Assembly: GCA_947385775.1 (NCBI GenBank)
Contig: CANDMI010000001.1
Location: forward strand, 155,318 to 219,317
Direction: 5' to 3'
Source: an uncultured Eubacterium sp.
Lineage (GTDB): Bacteria > Bacillota > Clostridia > Lachnospirales > Lachnospiraceae
DNA: 64,000 bases
Each line of letters begins with the position of its first letter. Positions within the stretch are counted from its first letter, which is position 1. The notes beneath the pieces are model-generated. The model was not told the DNA's origin. It searched no databases and saw nothing but the letters and a program-made list of their open reading frames with translations. Position numbers and translations under genes: made by a program. Positions 35,421 to 44,093 of this stretch are shown piece by piece.

Positions 35421-35447
35421 ATATCGGCTCTACCTCTAAAAACTTTA
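35421..35447 (-). promoter_or_regulatory. Sigma-28 promoter of the flagellin gene
   Basis: TAAA, 15-base spacer, GCCGATAT on the minus strand. This is an almost exact match to the flagellar sigma consensus in Firmicutes, about 130 bases before the ATG. Confidence 0.85.
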
Positions 35448-35471
35448 TACGCGATTTTAATTTTTTGTTTT

Positions 35472-35951
35472 CTATTTTTTACTGTCTAAAAACTGCGCGT
35501 CCAGAACATTTGTTTTTGTCATAGACCGATAATACTCATTTACCGCCTTATGGCTAGACTTCACTTCGCGCACCTGTTTTTTCACGGATGAAAATTTCTG
35601 CTGCGCCAACTTATAATTCCTTTTTTCCTCCGCCTGTATGCTGCTGCCCGCAGCCGTAACCTGGCGTATCAGCTCCTGCATCGACTGTATTTCGTCGCGG
35701 TATGGCTCCCTGCCTTCTTCCAGCATTTCGCGGACGCGCCCATAAGTTTCCTCAAAACCCTGATCCAACAGTTCGAGTTTTTGGATCAACTCCCCTTTTT
35801 CTTCCACATTCGTTTCAAAATCATCCGGGGAAAGGTTTTCATCCAAAAGCAGTACGCGCTGCTCCTCATTTTTCAGTCGGATCTGGTTTAATATCGCCAG
35901 TTTCTTTTTTAAGCTCTGCTCAAGTATCTGCAAATAATTTTTTTCCGGCAT
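35472..35951 (-). CDS. FliT-like flagellar chaperone candidate
   Basis: A 159-residue, fully helical, highly charged protein with long coiled coils (QILEQSLKKKLAILNQI and EEKRNYKLAQQKFSSVKKQ). Placed directly after fliS and before hag, where Clostridia carry a FliT or FlgN-type export chaperone. Sequence identity to either is not obvious by eye, so the call rests on size, fold and position. Ribosome site GGTGGAGG close to the ATG. Confidence 0.55.
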   Translation of the reverse strand: MPEKNYLQILEQSLKKKLAILNQIRLKNEEQRVLLLDENLSPDDFETNVEEKGELIQKLELLDQGFEETYGRVREMLEEGREPYRDEIQSMQELIRQVTAAGSSIQAEEKRNYKLAQQKFSSVKKQVREVKSSHKAVNEYYRSMTKTNVLDAQFLDSKK

Positions 35952-36009
35952 CCTCCACCTCTCCTTACATACGCCTTGCGTCTGTCAGAAATTATGCTCG
36001 CTGCATAGA

Positions 36010-36390
36010 TTATGCTTGCTGCATAGATTTTTGCATAACCTCTTTCCAGGTATCGCGCATCGTGCGCAGATGTTTTAACACTTCCTCCAGGATTTTTTTA
36101 TCTTTTTTCAGATTTGCCTGCCTTAATAAATCCATAAGGTAACGATACACATTATTGAAATCCTTGGCGACCGGATATTTGTGGTTTAACGTGGCCTGAA
36201 ACTCCTCAATGATATTTTCTACCTTCACAATATTCACATGCGCCTGTTCAATATTATGCGCGTCAATAGCAGCAATTGCTTTATTACAGAATTTAATCGC
36301 ACCATCATATAACATCAGGGTTAGCTCCCCTTTGGAAGCTGTCATGATCTTGTTGTTTGCATATGCTGCATATCTGTTTTTTGTTAACAT
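36010..36390 (-). CDS. fliS: Flagellin export chaperone FliS
   Basis: A 126-residue helical-bundle protein. RYAAYANNKIMTASKGELTLMLYDGAIKF at the N-terminus is the FliS signature (segment within residues 6-34), and LLRQANLKKDKKILEEVL belongs to the C-terminal helices. It binds the C-terminus of flagellin before export. Its last codons overlap a near-perfect 18-base direct repeat (ATTATGCTTGCTGCATAG) that continues past the stop. Confidence 0.92.
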   Translation of the reverse strand: MLTKNRYAAYANNKIMTASKGELTLMLYDGAIKFCNKAIAAIDAHNIEQAHVNIVKVENIIEEFQATLNHKYPVAKDFNNVYRYLMDLLRQANLKKDKKILEEVLKHLRTMRDTWKEVMQKSMQQA

Positions 36391-36454
36391 CCTAATCCTC
36401 CGTGATTATCAGATATTACATAACTATTTCTATAATTAATTTTATTTCATCTGA

Positions 36455-38944
36455 TTACATTTGTCCAAACAGGCCCGCCAAAGAAGACTGCTGGCTTTGC
36501 AGCTTCGACAACGCAACCTCCATTGCGGAAAACTTCTTATAATAGCTGTCCTCAATCTTTTGTATTTTATCATCCCAGGCTTTGATCGTCTTTGTATAGT
36601 CGCTATAGCTTTGCTTCATCTCTTTGTCGTTATAGATCGAGTTGATAGACTTCATGCTGTTGCTGGTCATCAGCTTCTTATTCAAAACCTTATACAGGTT
36701 CCCAGTAACGCCCTTTATAATGTCAATCGCCTTATCCGGGTCACTGTTTAGCATATTCATCAACGTATTGGTCTTTGAGGAGGTGGTATCGTCATCCTCA
36801 TCCCCATCGATATGAAGCTCGTTCCTTGTAGCCGCGGTCGTATGGAAATAGCCCGTGGTCTTGATCCCTAAGGACGCAAGGCTGTAGCTCTTATCTCCGA
36901 TTTTTACAGAAGAAAGCATCGCGGATGTCATCGTATTCATAAGACTCCCCAGGGAATCATCCCGGCGAAGCAGCGCATCTTTTACCTTCGTCTCCCACTC
37001 TTCAATTTCCTTATCGGACATAAGCTCTTTTTCTTCTGACGTAAGCGGCTCATAGCCCTTTGCGGACTCTGCGTTGTACAAAGAGCCAATTTCCGCGATC
37101 AGGCTGTTGTATTCGGAAACAAAATCTTTGATCTTATCATAAATCCCCTGGGTGTCCGTAGCCGTCGTAACGGTAACGTCATCGCCGTTCGTCTTTGCCT
37201 GCGCCTGAATAGACAGCCCATTGATATTGAAGGAATTAGTCGTGGAGGTATATGACACGCCGTTTAACTCTATTTCCGCATCTGTGCCCTGCATCATCTT
37301 CGCGCCCGGGTTTGCGCCTTCTTTTGTATAAATGTCATTTCCTTTATCATCTTTGCCAGCCACCCAGTCTGGCGAATTGTATTTTTCAGCGTAATACGCT
37401 AACTTATCCACATATTCCTGTATCTTCGCGTCATCCGCTTCCACATCGATCTCTTTTGGCCCAAGAACCGCGTATTCCGGTTTTGCCAATATCTCGTTTT
37501 GTTCCTTGATCTTTGCGTTATAGTCATCCAGGTCTGTCTTATTTTCCGCAAGCTTGTTCTGGTAATTGGTTATCTCCGTCGCCAGATCCGCATCATTGAT
37601 CAGAGTCACATTATGCCTGCCGTAATCGCCGGCTTCCATATCGGAATCCGCGTCTTTTTCAAATTTCTTTATCGTATTCTCATTGGCGCTGTATTTTTTC
37701 AAGTTTGCAATCGCCTTTTCCGCAGCTGTCGCGCTTGCCTCCTCGTATTCATCACGCACATAAAATTTCTTTTCGAAGTTTTTGCTCGTATCGGAAAGAT
37801 CTGATGGGTCGCTCCGTTTAAAGGCATACTCAACCGCAGTCTTTTCCCCTTCCTGAAGCGGATTGTCCGCGGTAAGCTCCTCTTTTGTCCCATCCGCTTT
37901 TTCTTTGTATTTTTTCGCGGTCAGCGTATAGGATACTTTATCATCGTCCGAGCCGTCCTCTTTTTTCACCCGAAGCTTGCCATCGTCGCCCATGACATAG
38001 GTTTTCGCCTGATTTTTTTCAGACATCTTTAAAAGCTGCGCCATTGCGGACGCGTCGTCTTTATCCCCGCCTACGTCTGACTCCGCTGTCAAAAGATCCT
38101 GCCTTGCCTGCAAATATTTTACCGAATCCTGATTGAGCTTTTGATCCAGCAGCGTTTCGTCTCTGCCGGCTTCATTTTCCGCCAGCTCTTTTTTCGCGGC
38201 GATAATCGCTTTTACCGCATCTGTCAGCTTCGTTTTCGCATCGGCTCCACTGTAGTTTGCCCAAGCGTCTTTTTCCTCTTTGGATATGGTTATATCAGAG
38301 CTTAAGCCCAGCGCGGAAAGAGCCTTGCTGCCGCCTTCATCGGCCGCGCTTAACTCGAAGCTTGCCGCGGAGCCGGTCTTTTTGGATGAAATGTAAATCC
38401 TCTTATTGGAACTGTCATAGGACGCGGTAACGCCTGTTCCAGAATCGTTCACCTGTTTTAAGAAATCATTGACAGTCGTATCCCCTTTTACTTCTATGTC
38501 CTTTGTCTTTCCATTTCCGGAAATACGGATCGTGCCGCCCTCATACGGAGAGCCGTCCGGATTTTGAATCAAATCAGACAGCTTCGTCTTTCCATTTGCC
38601 GCGCTGATCTTATCGCCGGTCAGATACGCGGCCTGGGCAAGCTGATTGATCTTTAACGTCTGCGTGCCGTTCATGGCGTTTGACGCGCCGGAAACGGTCG
38701 CCTTGGTCGTGTCTGAGATTGTTACCTTCTTTAAATTATAGCCGCTGGAAAAACGCAGGTTATCCAGGGATTTATATAAGCTAAGCACCTTTGAATTTAA
38801 CGCTTTCCACTTATCCTGCTTCCAGGAAATCTTTGTCTGTTCTTTTTTATATTTATCTCCTTTTACCCGATACGCCGACATCAAAGCCTGAATAACAGAA
38901 TCTGTGTCCAGCCCGGAATTCATACCTGTAATTCGAATTGGCAT
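36455..38944 (-). CDS. fliD: Flagellar cap protein FliD, enlarged
   Basis: Filament cap and hook-associated protein 2. Residues 1-120 are typical (RITGMNSGLDTDSVIQALM), and the C-terminal FliD domain (NEYNSLIAEIGSLY-like stretch, then helices ending SSLAGLFGQM) is present. At 829 residues it is far longer than the 450-600 usual in the family; the excess is a Lys/Asp/Glu-rich region at about residues 220-560, probably an exposed domain on the cap. Ribosome site GGAGGG. Precedes fliS in the late flagellar unit. Confidence 0.9.
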   Translation of the reverse strand: MPIRITGMNSGLDTDSVIQALMSAYRVKGDKYKKEQTKISWKQDKWKALNSKVLSLYKSLDNLRFSSGYNLKKVTISDTTKATVSGASNAMNGTQTLKINQLAQAAYLTGDKISAANGKTKLSDLIQNPDGSPYEGGTIRISGNGKTKDIEVKGDTTVNDFLKQVNDSGTGVTASYDSSNKRIYISSKKTGSAASFELSAADEGGSKALSALGLSSDITISKEEKDAWANYSGADAKTKLTDAVKAIIAAKKELAENEAGRDETLLDQKLNQDSVKYLQARQDLLTAESDVGGDKDDASAMAQLLKMSEKNQAKTYVMGDDGKLRVKKEDGSDDDKVSYTLTAKKYKEKADGTKEELTADNPLQEGEKTAVEYAFKRSDPSDLSDTSKNFEKKFYVRDEYEEASATAAEKAIANLKKYSANENTIKKFEKDADSDMEAGDYGRHNVTLINDADLATEITNYQNKLAENKTDLDDYNAKIKEQNEILAKPEYAVLGPKEIDVEADDAKIQEYVDKLAYYAEKYNSPDWVAGKDDKGNDIYTKEGANPGAKMMQGTDAEIELNGVSYTSTTNSFNINGLSIQAQAKTNGDDVTVTTATDTQGIYDKIKDFVSEYNSLIAEIGSLYNAESAKGYEPLTSEEKELMSDKEIEEWETKVKDALLRRDDSLGSLMNTMTSAMLSSVKIGDKSYSLASLGIKTTGYFHTTAATRNELHIDGDEDDDTTSSKTNTLMNMLNSDPDKAIDIIKGVTGNLYKVLNKKLMTSNSMKSINSIYNDKEMKQSYSDYTKTIKAWDDKIQKIEDSYYKKFSAMEVALSKLQSQQSSLAGLFGQM

Positions 38945-38969
38945 ACGCTTTCCCTCCTGTCCTTATTTC

Positions 38970-39413
38970 TTACATTTTTTCATCTACTACAATGCCTGCC
39001 ATTTCCCACACCTTCTGGATCATATCCAAAGTCTCTTCTGGCGGGTATTCTTTTACAATGTCTTTGGTATCTTTATCTACGATCTTGATCGTAACGCGGT
39101 TGGTGCCTTCATGAATGCCAAACACCGGCTCGGTATTGCCGATCATGTTTTTTTTCATTTTTTCAACCGCTTCCTGTAGCTGCTTATTTGCCTGTCTGCC
39201 GCCTTCTTTACCACTGAAACCGCCTTGCCCGGACGCGTCCCCAGAAACTGGCTGGATTGGCTGTACGTCCGCGCCCCCGCCATCCGGCTGCGCCCGTCCA
39301 GTCTCCGCCGCCTCCGCTTTCTGGCCAGACTCCGACGGCTTGCCTGGCTTTGCTGCACCTGACGAACTTCCCTGATAAGTCATTGCAGCTGGTTTCAATA
39401 CCTCCATCGCCAT
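38970..39413 (-). CDS. flaG: FlaG family protein
   Basis: A 147-residue protein with a low-complexity Gly/Ala/Ser/Pro region (residues 10-70) followed by the FlaG domain FGIHEGTNRVTIKIVDKDTK and IVKEYPPEETLDMI. FlaG influences filament length in other bacteria. The ATG at 39413 was preferred to one five codons upstream because GGAGGTGAG precedes it. A sigma-28-like box lies about 60 bases upstream. Confidence 0.85.
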   Translation of the reverse strand: MAMEVLKPAAMTYQGSSSGAAKPGKPSESGQKAEAAETGRAQPDGGGADVQPIQPVSGDASGQGGFSGKEGGRQANKQLQEAVEKMKKNMIGNTEPVFGIHEGTNRVTIKIVDKDTKDIVKEYPPEETLDMIQKVWEMAGIVVDEKM

Positions 39414-39471
39414 TTTTCTCACCTCCATGTGATTCGCATATTCTTTTGCCTACTTATGCCTATTATCGTAT

Positions 39472-39498
39472 ATATCGGTAAAAAATCATAAATTATTA
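39472..39498 (-). promoter_or_regulatory. Sigma-28-like promoter upstream of flaG
   Basis: TAAT, 15-base spacer, ACCGATAT on the minus strand, in the csrA-flaG gap. Matches the hag box except for the last -35 base and the first -10 base. Confidence 0.5.
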
Positions 39499-39504
39499 AT
39501 ATTA

Positions 39505-39720
39505 TCAAAGCACAGTTTTTAACACATCTAAGTTTTCCGCGTTTGCCGCCGCTTCATTTTCCTTCTGTATCTGTAGGTAAACCTCCTTGCGGTAAACCGG
39601 CACCTCTTTCGGGGCGCATACGCCAATTTTCACCTGGTCGCCCCGTATGTCCAGTATCGTCACCTCGATATTCTGGTTTAAGATCAGCGCTTCTCCTTTT
39701 TTCCTGGTCAATGCTAACAT
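39505..39720 (-). CDS. csrA: Carbon storage regulator CsrA
   Basis: A 71-residue RNA-binding protein: MLALTRKKGEALILNQNI, then VKIGVCAPKEVPVYRKEVY, the full CsrA fold with conserved R6 and the RKEVY helix. It represses translation by binding GGA motifs in leaders such as that of hag. Its start overlaps the end of fliW by 7 bases, which ties the two proteins together at translation. Confidence 0.95.
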   Translation of the reverse strand: MLALTRKKGEALILNQNIEVTILDIRGDQVKIGVCAPKEVPVYRKEVYLQIQKENEAAANAENLDVLKTVL

Positions 39721-40178
39721 GTCTGCCCACCTGCTTTCTTTTTCTTCAATATATCATAGATTTTGTATTTTACCGGATAATTATCCTCGATAATCATCTG
39801 CACGCCTTGTAAATTATCCATATTGATCAAAAATGGCGCTTTCAGGTTCACAGACATCTGCTCGATCTGCTTTGGCACAGTGATCGTCACCAACACAAAA
39901 ATATTGTCCTTTGACATGTCCCCAAGCAGCTTGATCGCATCCTTATTAACGGTCGGCTTATATTCCGGCACAATGTCAAGCGGGTCCACGACCGGAAGCG
40001 CGAACATGCCGTCGTCTAAGGACTGGAGCCATTTAATCCCCCCTTTCCGCTTTTTCTCCTCATCGTGGATCAATGTAAAATGAACAAAATCCGGGTATCC
40101 GATAATCCCTTCTTTTATTTTTATGATCTTATCGTCTGCCACATCAATCTCGCCAAACAACCTGGTTTCTGCTTTCAT
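39714..40178 (-). CDS. fliW: Flagellar assembly factor FliW
   Basis: A 154-residue protein starting MKAETRLFGEIDV, with the FliW segments IKIKEGIIGYPDFVHFTLI and VLVTITVPKQIEQMSVNLKAP. FliW binds either flagellin or CsrA and so couples flagellin level to hag translation. The start at 40178 was chosen from AAAGGAGC and the conserved N-terminus rather than an upstream ATG at 40220. Overlaps csrA. Confidence 0.93.
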   Translation of the reverse strand: MKAETRLFGEIDVADDKIIKIKEGIIGYPDFVHFTLIHDEEKKRKGGIKWLQSLDDGMFALPVVDPLDIVPEYKPTVNKDAIKLLGDMSKDNIFVLVTITVPKQIEQMSVNLKAPFLINMDNLQGVQMIIEDNYPVKYKIYDILKKKKAGGQTC

Positions 40179-40209
40179 TGCAGCGCTCCTTTCTACCTGC
40201 TTTAAAAAG

Positions 40210-40245
40210 AGGGACGCCAAAACACATCGCGGTATTGACGTCCCT
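40210..40245. terminator. Hairpin between flgL and fliW
   Basis: AGGGACGCCAA / TTGACGTCCCT with a single mismatch and a loop of about 14 bases. No U tract on the minus side, so it may be a processing or stability element inside the unit rather than a full stop. Confidence 0.4.
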
Positions 40246-40269
40246 GTCTGATTCCTATTCTAAGTAATT

Positions 40270-42246
40270 TTATAAATAATTCAGCAAAGTCATCTGACCG
40301 ATCTTCGCAGCCGACTGCAATGCCGCCTGGTACGCTACCGAAGCGGCCGAATAGTTGATGACCAGATCCGATAAGTCCATATCTTCATTTGCTGATTTTA
40401 ATTCTTTAAATGTAGACTGCTGGATGCTCATGCGGTTTTTCGTCAGCTCAACACGCTCCCCCCTGCCGCCGATATCCGTGATTTCCAGGTTAATCGTATT
40501 TAAATATCCCTGGAATTTCGTCACATACGCGCTGTAAGTGTCATGCATATTCTGATTCGCGTAATCCAGCTGTTTATTCGCCACATCGAGCCATTGCTTC
40601 ATCTTAGCCACTTCTTCTTCGCTGTATTCGCCGGACTCGATCTTTTTCGTGATCTCGTTTACCGTATCCTGCGCAGAGATCGCAAAATTTACAATGTCGA
40701 TCAGGTCGTCCATGTCGCGCCGGATATTGGAATCGAACACATCCCTGGCTTCGGTGTTGATCCGCATCTGCTGGCCCCCGGCAATATTGTAATAAATCGC
40801 TTCCTGGTTCCAGTTCCAGTCCTCATCGTAATTTTCGTATACAATGTCGCCTTTGTCCTGCGTATGCTTTGTGCAGTTAAAGTAGTTTTCCGGGCGAAGC
40901 TCTCCTAAATCAAAACCTGTTTTTTCATAATCCATCGTAAGTGAAGCATTCTTCGCATCCAAAAGCTGCGCCATGTCGTCATGGAAAAGCAGCTCGCCGC
41001 TTTCTGCGTCAAAGACAATCTCATTTGGCTGGATCTCATATCCGCTTTTCTTTAACTCCGCCGTGCTGGACACAACGCGGTATACAATGTCCGTAGGCTT
41101 TTGCTCCCCTTCCTCTGTATCCTCCTCTTCGCTTACCACGCCGGCCTGATAGGATAAATAAGGCTCCGTATCCCCGTCCGCATTTGTTCTTTCACCGATC
41201 TTTACCATTGCAAGGTAGTTGTCTTCCTCGCCTTCCTTTGGCTCTAAGTCCGGATATAACGGCTCCGGCTCGATCTCTTCATCCGGGTCCGGGTCTTCCT
41301 CCACCTCCGGCGGCTCCCAGTCCTCCATATCCATCTGGTCCATCCGGTAAATGCGGTAAGCGTCCGCATCCGCGTCGTATATGGCATAATATCCATTCAT
41401 GCCGTTGTCCAGCGCGATCTTATCTTCATCAATATTGCCGTCTTCATCCATTGCGATCTGGATGCCGCCGACCGTAATGCTGCCGTCAGATCCTATTTTG
41501 GCATCCAGCATTTTCGTCTTGCCGTCTACCGTATCCGGCGTGGAGATCGTAAGCGCGCTGTCTTTATCAGAAGAGATCTTATCATATGCAAGCCGCACCC
41601 GGTTCAGCTTTATTTCTTCAAACTGCTCCGGCTGTCCGCTCACAGCCTCATCATCGTCTTCCTCCCCTTCCACGCCGCCAAACAGCGCTTCGTTGGAGGT
41701 GTCCAAAAAGCTCCCCGCATAGTAGCTTTTCTGCTCTATGTCCTTATAAGAATAGCGCTCGCTGATCTGATAGCTTGCTTTGGACGCTTCGGCGGAATCT
41801 ATAAATGAAATATCCTGGTTTGTCTTATATCCGGTAAAAACCGTCCTGCCCGCGTAATCGGAATTTCCCTCGCAGTACACCTGGTCTTGGAGCTCTTGCA
41901 GCTCTTTTAAGATCGTCTTTCTGTTATCTTGGTTCAAGCTGTCGGTAGAGCCATAGACAACCTGCTCATAGGCGCTTGTCATAAGGCTTTTCATGTTCTT
42001 TAACGCCGTTTCCGTAATGCCCATCCAGGATTCCGTATCCGGGATATTATTTTCATAATATTGGTTTACCGTGCTAAGCGTGCTGCGCAGGCGCAAGGCG
42101 CGGATCGCGATGATCGGATTGTCGGATGGTTTTGTGATCTTTTTCTGGCTCGCCATCTGGTTATTGGTGTAATCCACCTGCGCACGGTTGGCGTTGATGT
42201 TTGTCTTTGACCGTTTGACGATCATCGAATTGGTTACTCTCATCAT
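40270..42246 (-). CDS. flgL: Hook-filament junction protein FlgL, enlarged
   Basis: Hook-associated protein 3. The N-terminus MRVTNSMIVKRSKTNINANRAQVDY (within residues 2-26) and the C-terminal helix pair ending AALQSAAKIGQMTLLNYL are flagellin-like and typical for FlgL. At 658 residues it is about twice the size of the enterobacterial protein. The central part, about residues 185-520, is very acidic (EGEEDDDEAVSG; EEDPDPDEEIEPEP) and may be a surface domain. Follows the second flgK gene by 15 bases. Confidence 0.88.
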   Translation of the reverse strand: MMRVTNSMIVKRSKTNINANRAQVDYTNNQMASQKKITKPSDNPIIAIRALRLRSTLSTVNQYYENNIPDTESWMGITETALKNMKSLMTSAYEQVVYGSTDSLNQDNRKTILKELQELQDQVYCEGNSDYAGRTVFTGYKTNQDISFIDSAEASKASYQISERYSYKDIEQKSYYAGSFLDTSNEALFGGVEGEEDDDEAVSGQPEQFEEIKLNRVRLAYDKISSDKDSALTISTPDTVDGKTKMLDAKIGSDGSITVGGIQIAMDEDGNIDEDKIALDNGMNGYYAIYDADADAYRIYRMDQMDMEDWEPPEVEEDPDPDEEIEPEPLYPDLEPKEGEEDNYLAMVKIGERTNADGDTEPYLSYQAGVVSEEEDTEEGEQKPTDIVYRVVSSTAELKKSGYEIQPNEIVFDAESGELLFHDDMAQLLDAKNASLTMDYEKTGFDLGELRPENYFNCTKHTQDKGDIVYENYDEDWNWNQEAIYYNIAGGQQMRINTEARDVFDSNIRRDMDDLIDIVNFAISAQDTVNEITKKIESGEYSEEEVAKMKQWLDVANKQLDYANQNMHDTYSAYVTKFQGYLNTINLEITDIGGRGERVELTKNRMSIQQSTFKELKSANEDMDLSDLVINYSAASVAYQAALQSAAKIGQMTLLNYL

Positions 42247-42261
42247 GGCTTAATCCCCCCT

Positions 42262-44076
42262 TTATACGCCGGTTTGTGTGATCAGCCTGTCATACATCTG
42301 GTTCAGCGTGCTGATGATCCGGCTTGCAAGGTTATACGCATTTTGGAATTTCAACAGATCCATCCCTTCTTCGTCCTCATCCACGCTTGATACGGACATG
42401 CGGTACGTATCGATCGTATTGCTGATGTCAGAATAATTGGAATATAAAATCTCCGCCTCCTGTGTATCGATGGAAATATCGGTTGTGATATACTCTAAAA
42501 ATTTTACGCCGCCAGAGCCGCGATATACAACGGTCTTATTCTGCAACGCCAGCATATCGTCCACAAGGCTTGCTTCATCCACGTCGCTCGCGTCCACATG
42601 CGGCTTCGTGGAAGTCGCCAGCAGATTTGGATCATGCAGCGTTTTCGCGTTTACGGAAATATTTGCGGCGGTCATAAAATAATAGTTATCGGCTTCTGAA
42701 TTGAAATTATCCGCGTCTTTAAACTCGGCTTCCGTGCCGTCCGGCCTGTTTGCGATGATGTAAGTTCCCATCGGGTCGCCGTTTAAGTCTGTGCCGCTTG
42801 CCTGGATCTCATTTATTTTGCGGCTAAAGGAACGCAAAAACTCGTTCATCTGGGATAAGTAATACGGAATCCCGCGGGAATCCACCGTATTGCCAACGCT
42901 GACCGGCTTTCCGGCTTTTGACGCGACCGAGGAAAGCTCCTTATCCTCCATTTTAAATTCAAATTTGCATTCGCCGCTTACTTTATCGACCTTCATTTCA
43001 AAGCTGGTATATTTATAGCTCTTGTTTCCAACGATAAGCTCGCCGCTTGCAGGCATATTAAGCGCTTCCACCGTCGTAAGGTTCGGGTCTTTTACGATGA
43101 TCGTCGTGCCGTCCAACGCTTCTAACGTCCCCTGGAAGTTTTCCTTATTATTGCCGTCCCGGATATCAAAAACCGCTTTCAGCTGTCCGGACATCGTGTC
43201 ATTGTACCCGCTAAATTCGTTTCCGGTGCTTTTCCAGCGAATATCATACAGCCCTTCTATATCGTTTTGGTTATGCTTTTCCTCACGGCTGTAGCACTCT
43301 AATTCATTGTATTCGCTGCCGTCCACGAGCAGCTGCCCCTGGATGCGGATGCGAAAATGCGTGCCGCCTAAATACATATCCGGGTACTTGCTGTTTTTTA
43401 CGTCAAATTCCTCTGTCTCCACTGGAACAAGCGCGGAAAGCTCGTCGATCAACACCGCCCGCTGGTCGCGAAGCTCATTGGCGTGCCCTCCCTGGATTTC
43501 GATCACGTTGATCTTATCGTTGATCACGGAAATTTTTTGCGCGTAGGAATTGATCTGAGATACGATCGAGCGCACCTCCTGGTTACAGTCTGACTGTATA
43601 TCCTTTAAGTTTGTGGACATATGGTTAAAATATTCCATAAAGCTTTGCGTATTATGGATAAAGTGATTGCGCAGATCCAGATCCGCCGGGCTTCCCTTCA
43701 TGGATTCCAGCATGTTGAACATACTGTTAAACACCGCCGTAAAGCCCTTCACCTTATCATCCTCTGTAAAGAGGTTTTGGATCTGGTACATATAATACTG
43801 CTTTTTTTCATACTGGCCCGCGTTGCTGTTATTCGACCAGTATTTGATATCGTAATAGGTATTGCGAAGCTGCGTGATCGACTCTGCCGTAACGCCGCTT
43901 CCAAGCGTCCCGTAGGTCGCGTTTCGAAGCGCGGACATCGCCTCTAAATTCGTCACCTGCTTGCTGTATCCGATCGTCTGCGCGTTGGAGACGTTATTTG
44001 CCGTTGTGTTTATGGAAGCGGAAAACGCGTTTAACGCGGACGCTCCTATATTTAATCCAAAAAATGTCGAACTCAT
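42262..44076 (-). CDS. flgK: Hook-associated protein FlgK, second copy
   Basis: A 604-residue hook-filament junction protein. The N-terminus STFFGLNIGASALNAFSASI and the TANNVSNAQTIGYSKQ rod-protein motif, plus the C-terminal helix FQNAYNLASRIISTLNQMYDRLI, define the family. It has the shorter N-terminal start and a different middle from the gene at 44094. The two differ strongly in sequence, so they are old paralogues. Between flgK (first copy) and flgL. Confidence 0.88.
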   Translation of the reverse strand: MSSTFFGLNIGASALNAFSASINTTANNVSNAQTIGYSKQVTNLEAMSALRNATYGTLGSGVTAESITQLRNTYYDIKYWSNNSNAGQYEKKQYYMYQIQNLFTEDDKVKGFTAVFNSMFNMLESMKGSPADLDLRNHFIHNTQSFMEYFNHMSTNLKDIQSDCNQEVRSIVSQINSYAQKISVINDKINVIEIQGGHANELRDQRAVLIDELSALVPVETEEFDVKNSKYPDMYLGGTHFRIRIQGQLLVDGSEYNELECYSREEKHNQNDIEGLYDIRWKSTGNEFSGYNDTMSGQLKAVFDIRDGNNKENFQGTLEALDGTTIIVKDPNLTTVEALNMPASGELIVGNKSYKYTSFEMKVDKVSGECKFEFKMEDKELSSVASKAGKPVSVGNTVDSRGIPYYLSQMNEFLRSFSRKINEIQASGTDLNGDPMGTYIIANRPDGTEAEFKDADNFNSEADNYYFMTAANISVNAKTLHDPNLLATSTKPHVDASDVDEASLVDDMLALQNKTVVYRGSGGVKFLEYITTDISIDTQEAEILYSNYSDISNTIDTYRMSVSSVDEDEEGMDLLKFQNAYNLASRIISTLNQMYDRLITQTGV

Positions 44077-44093
44077 GATTCACCCCCGCTTTC

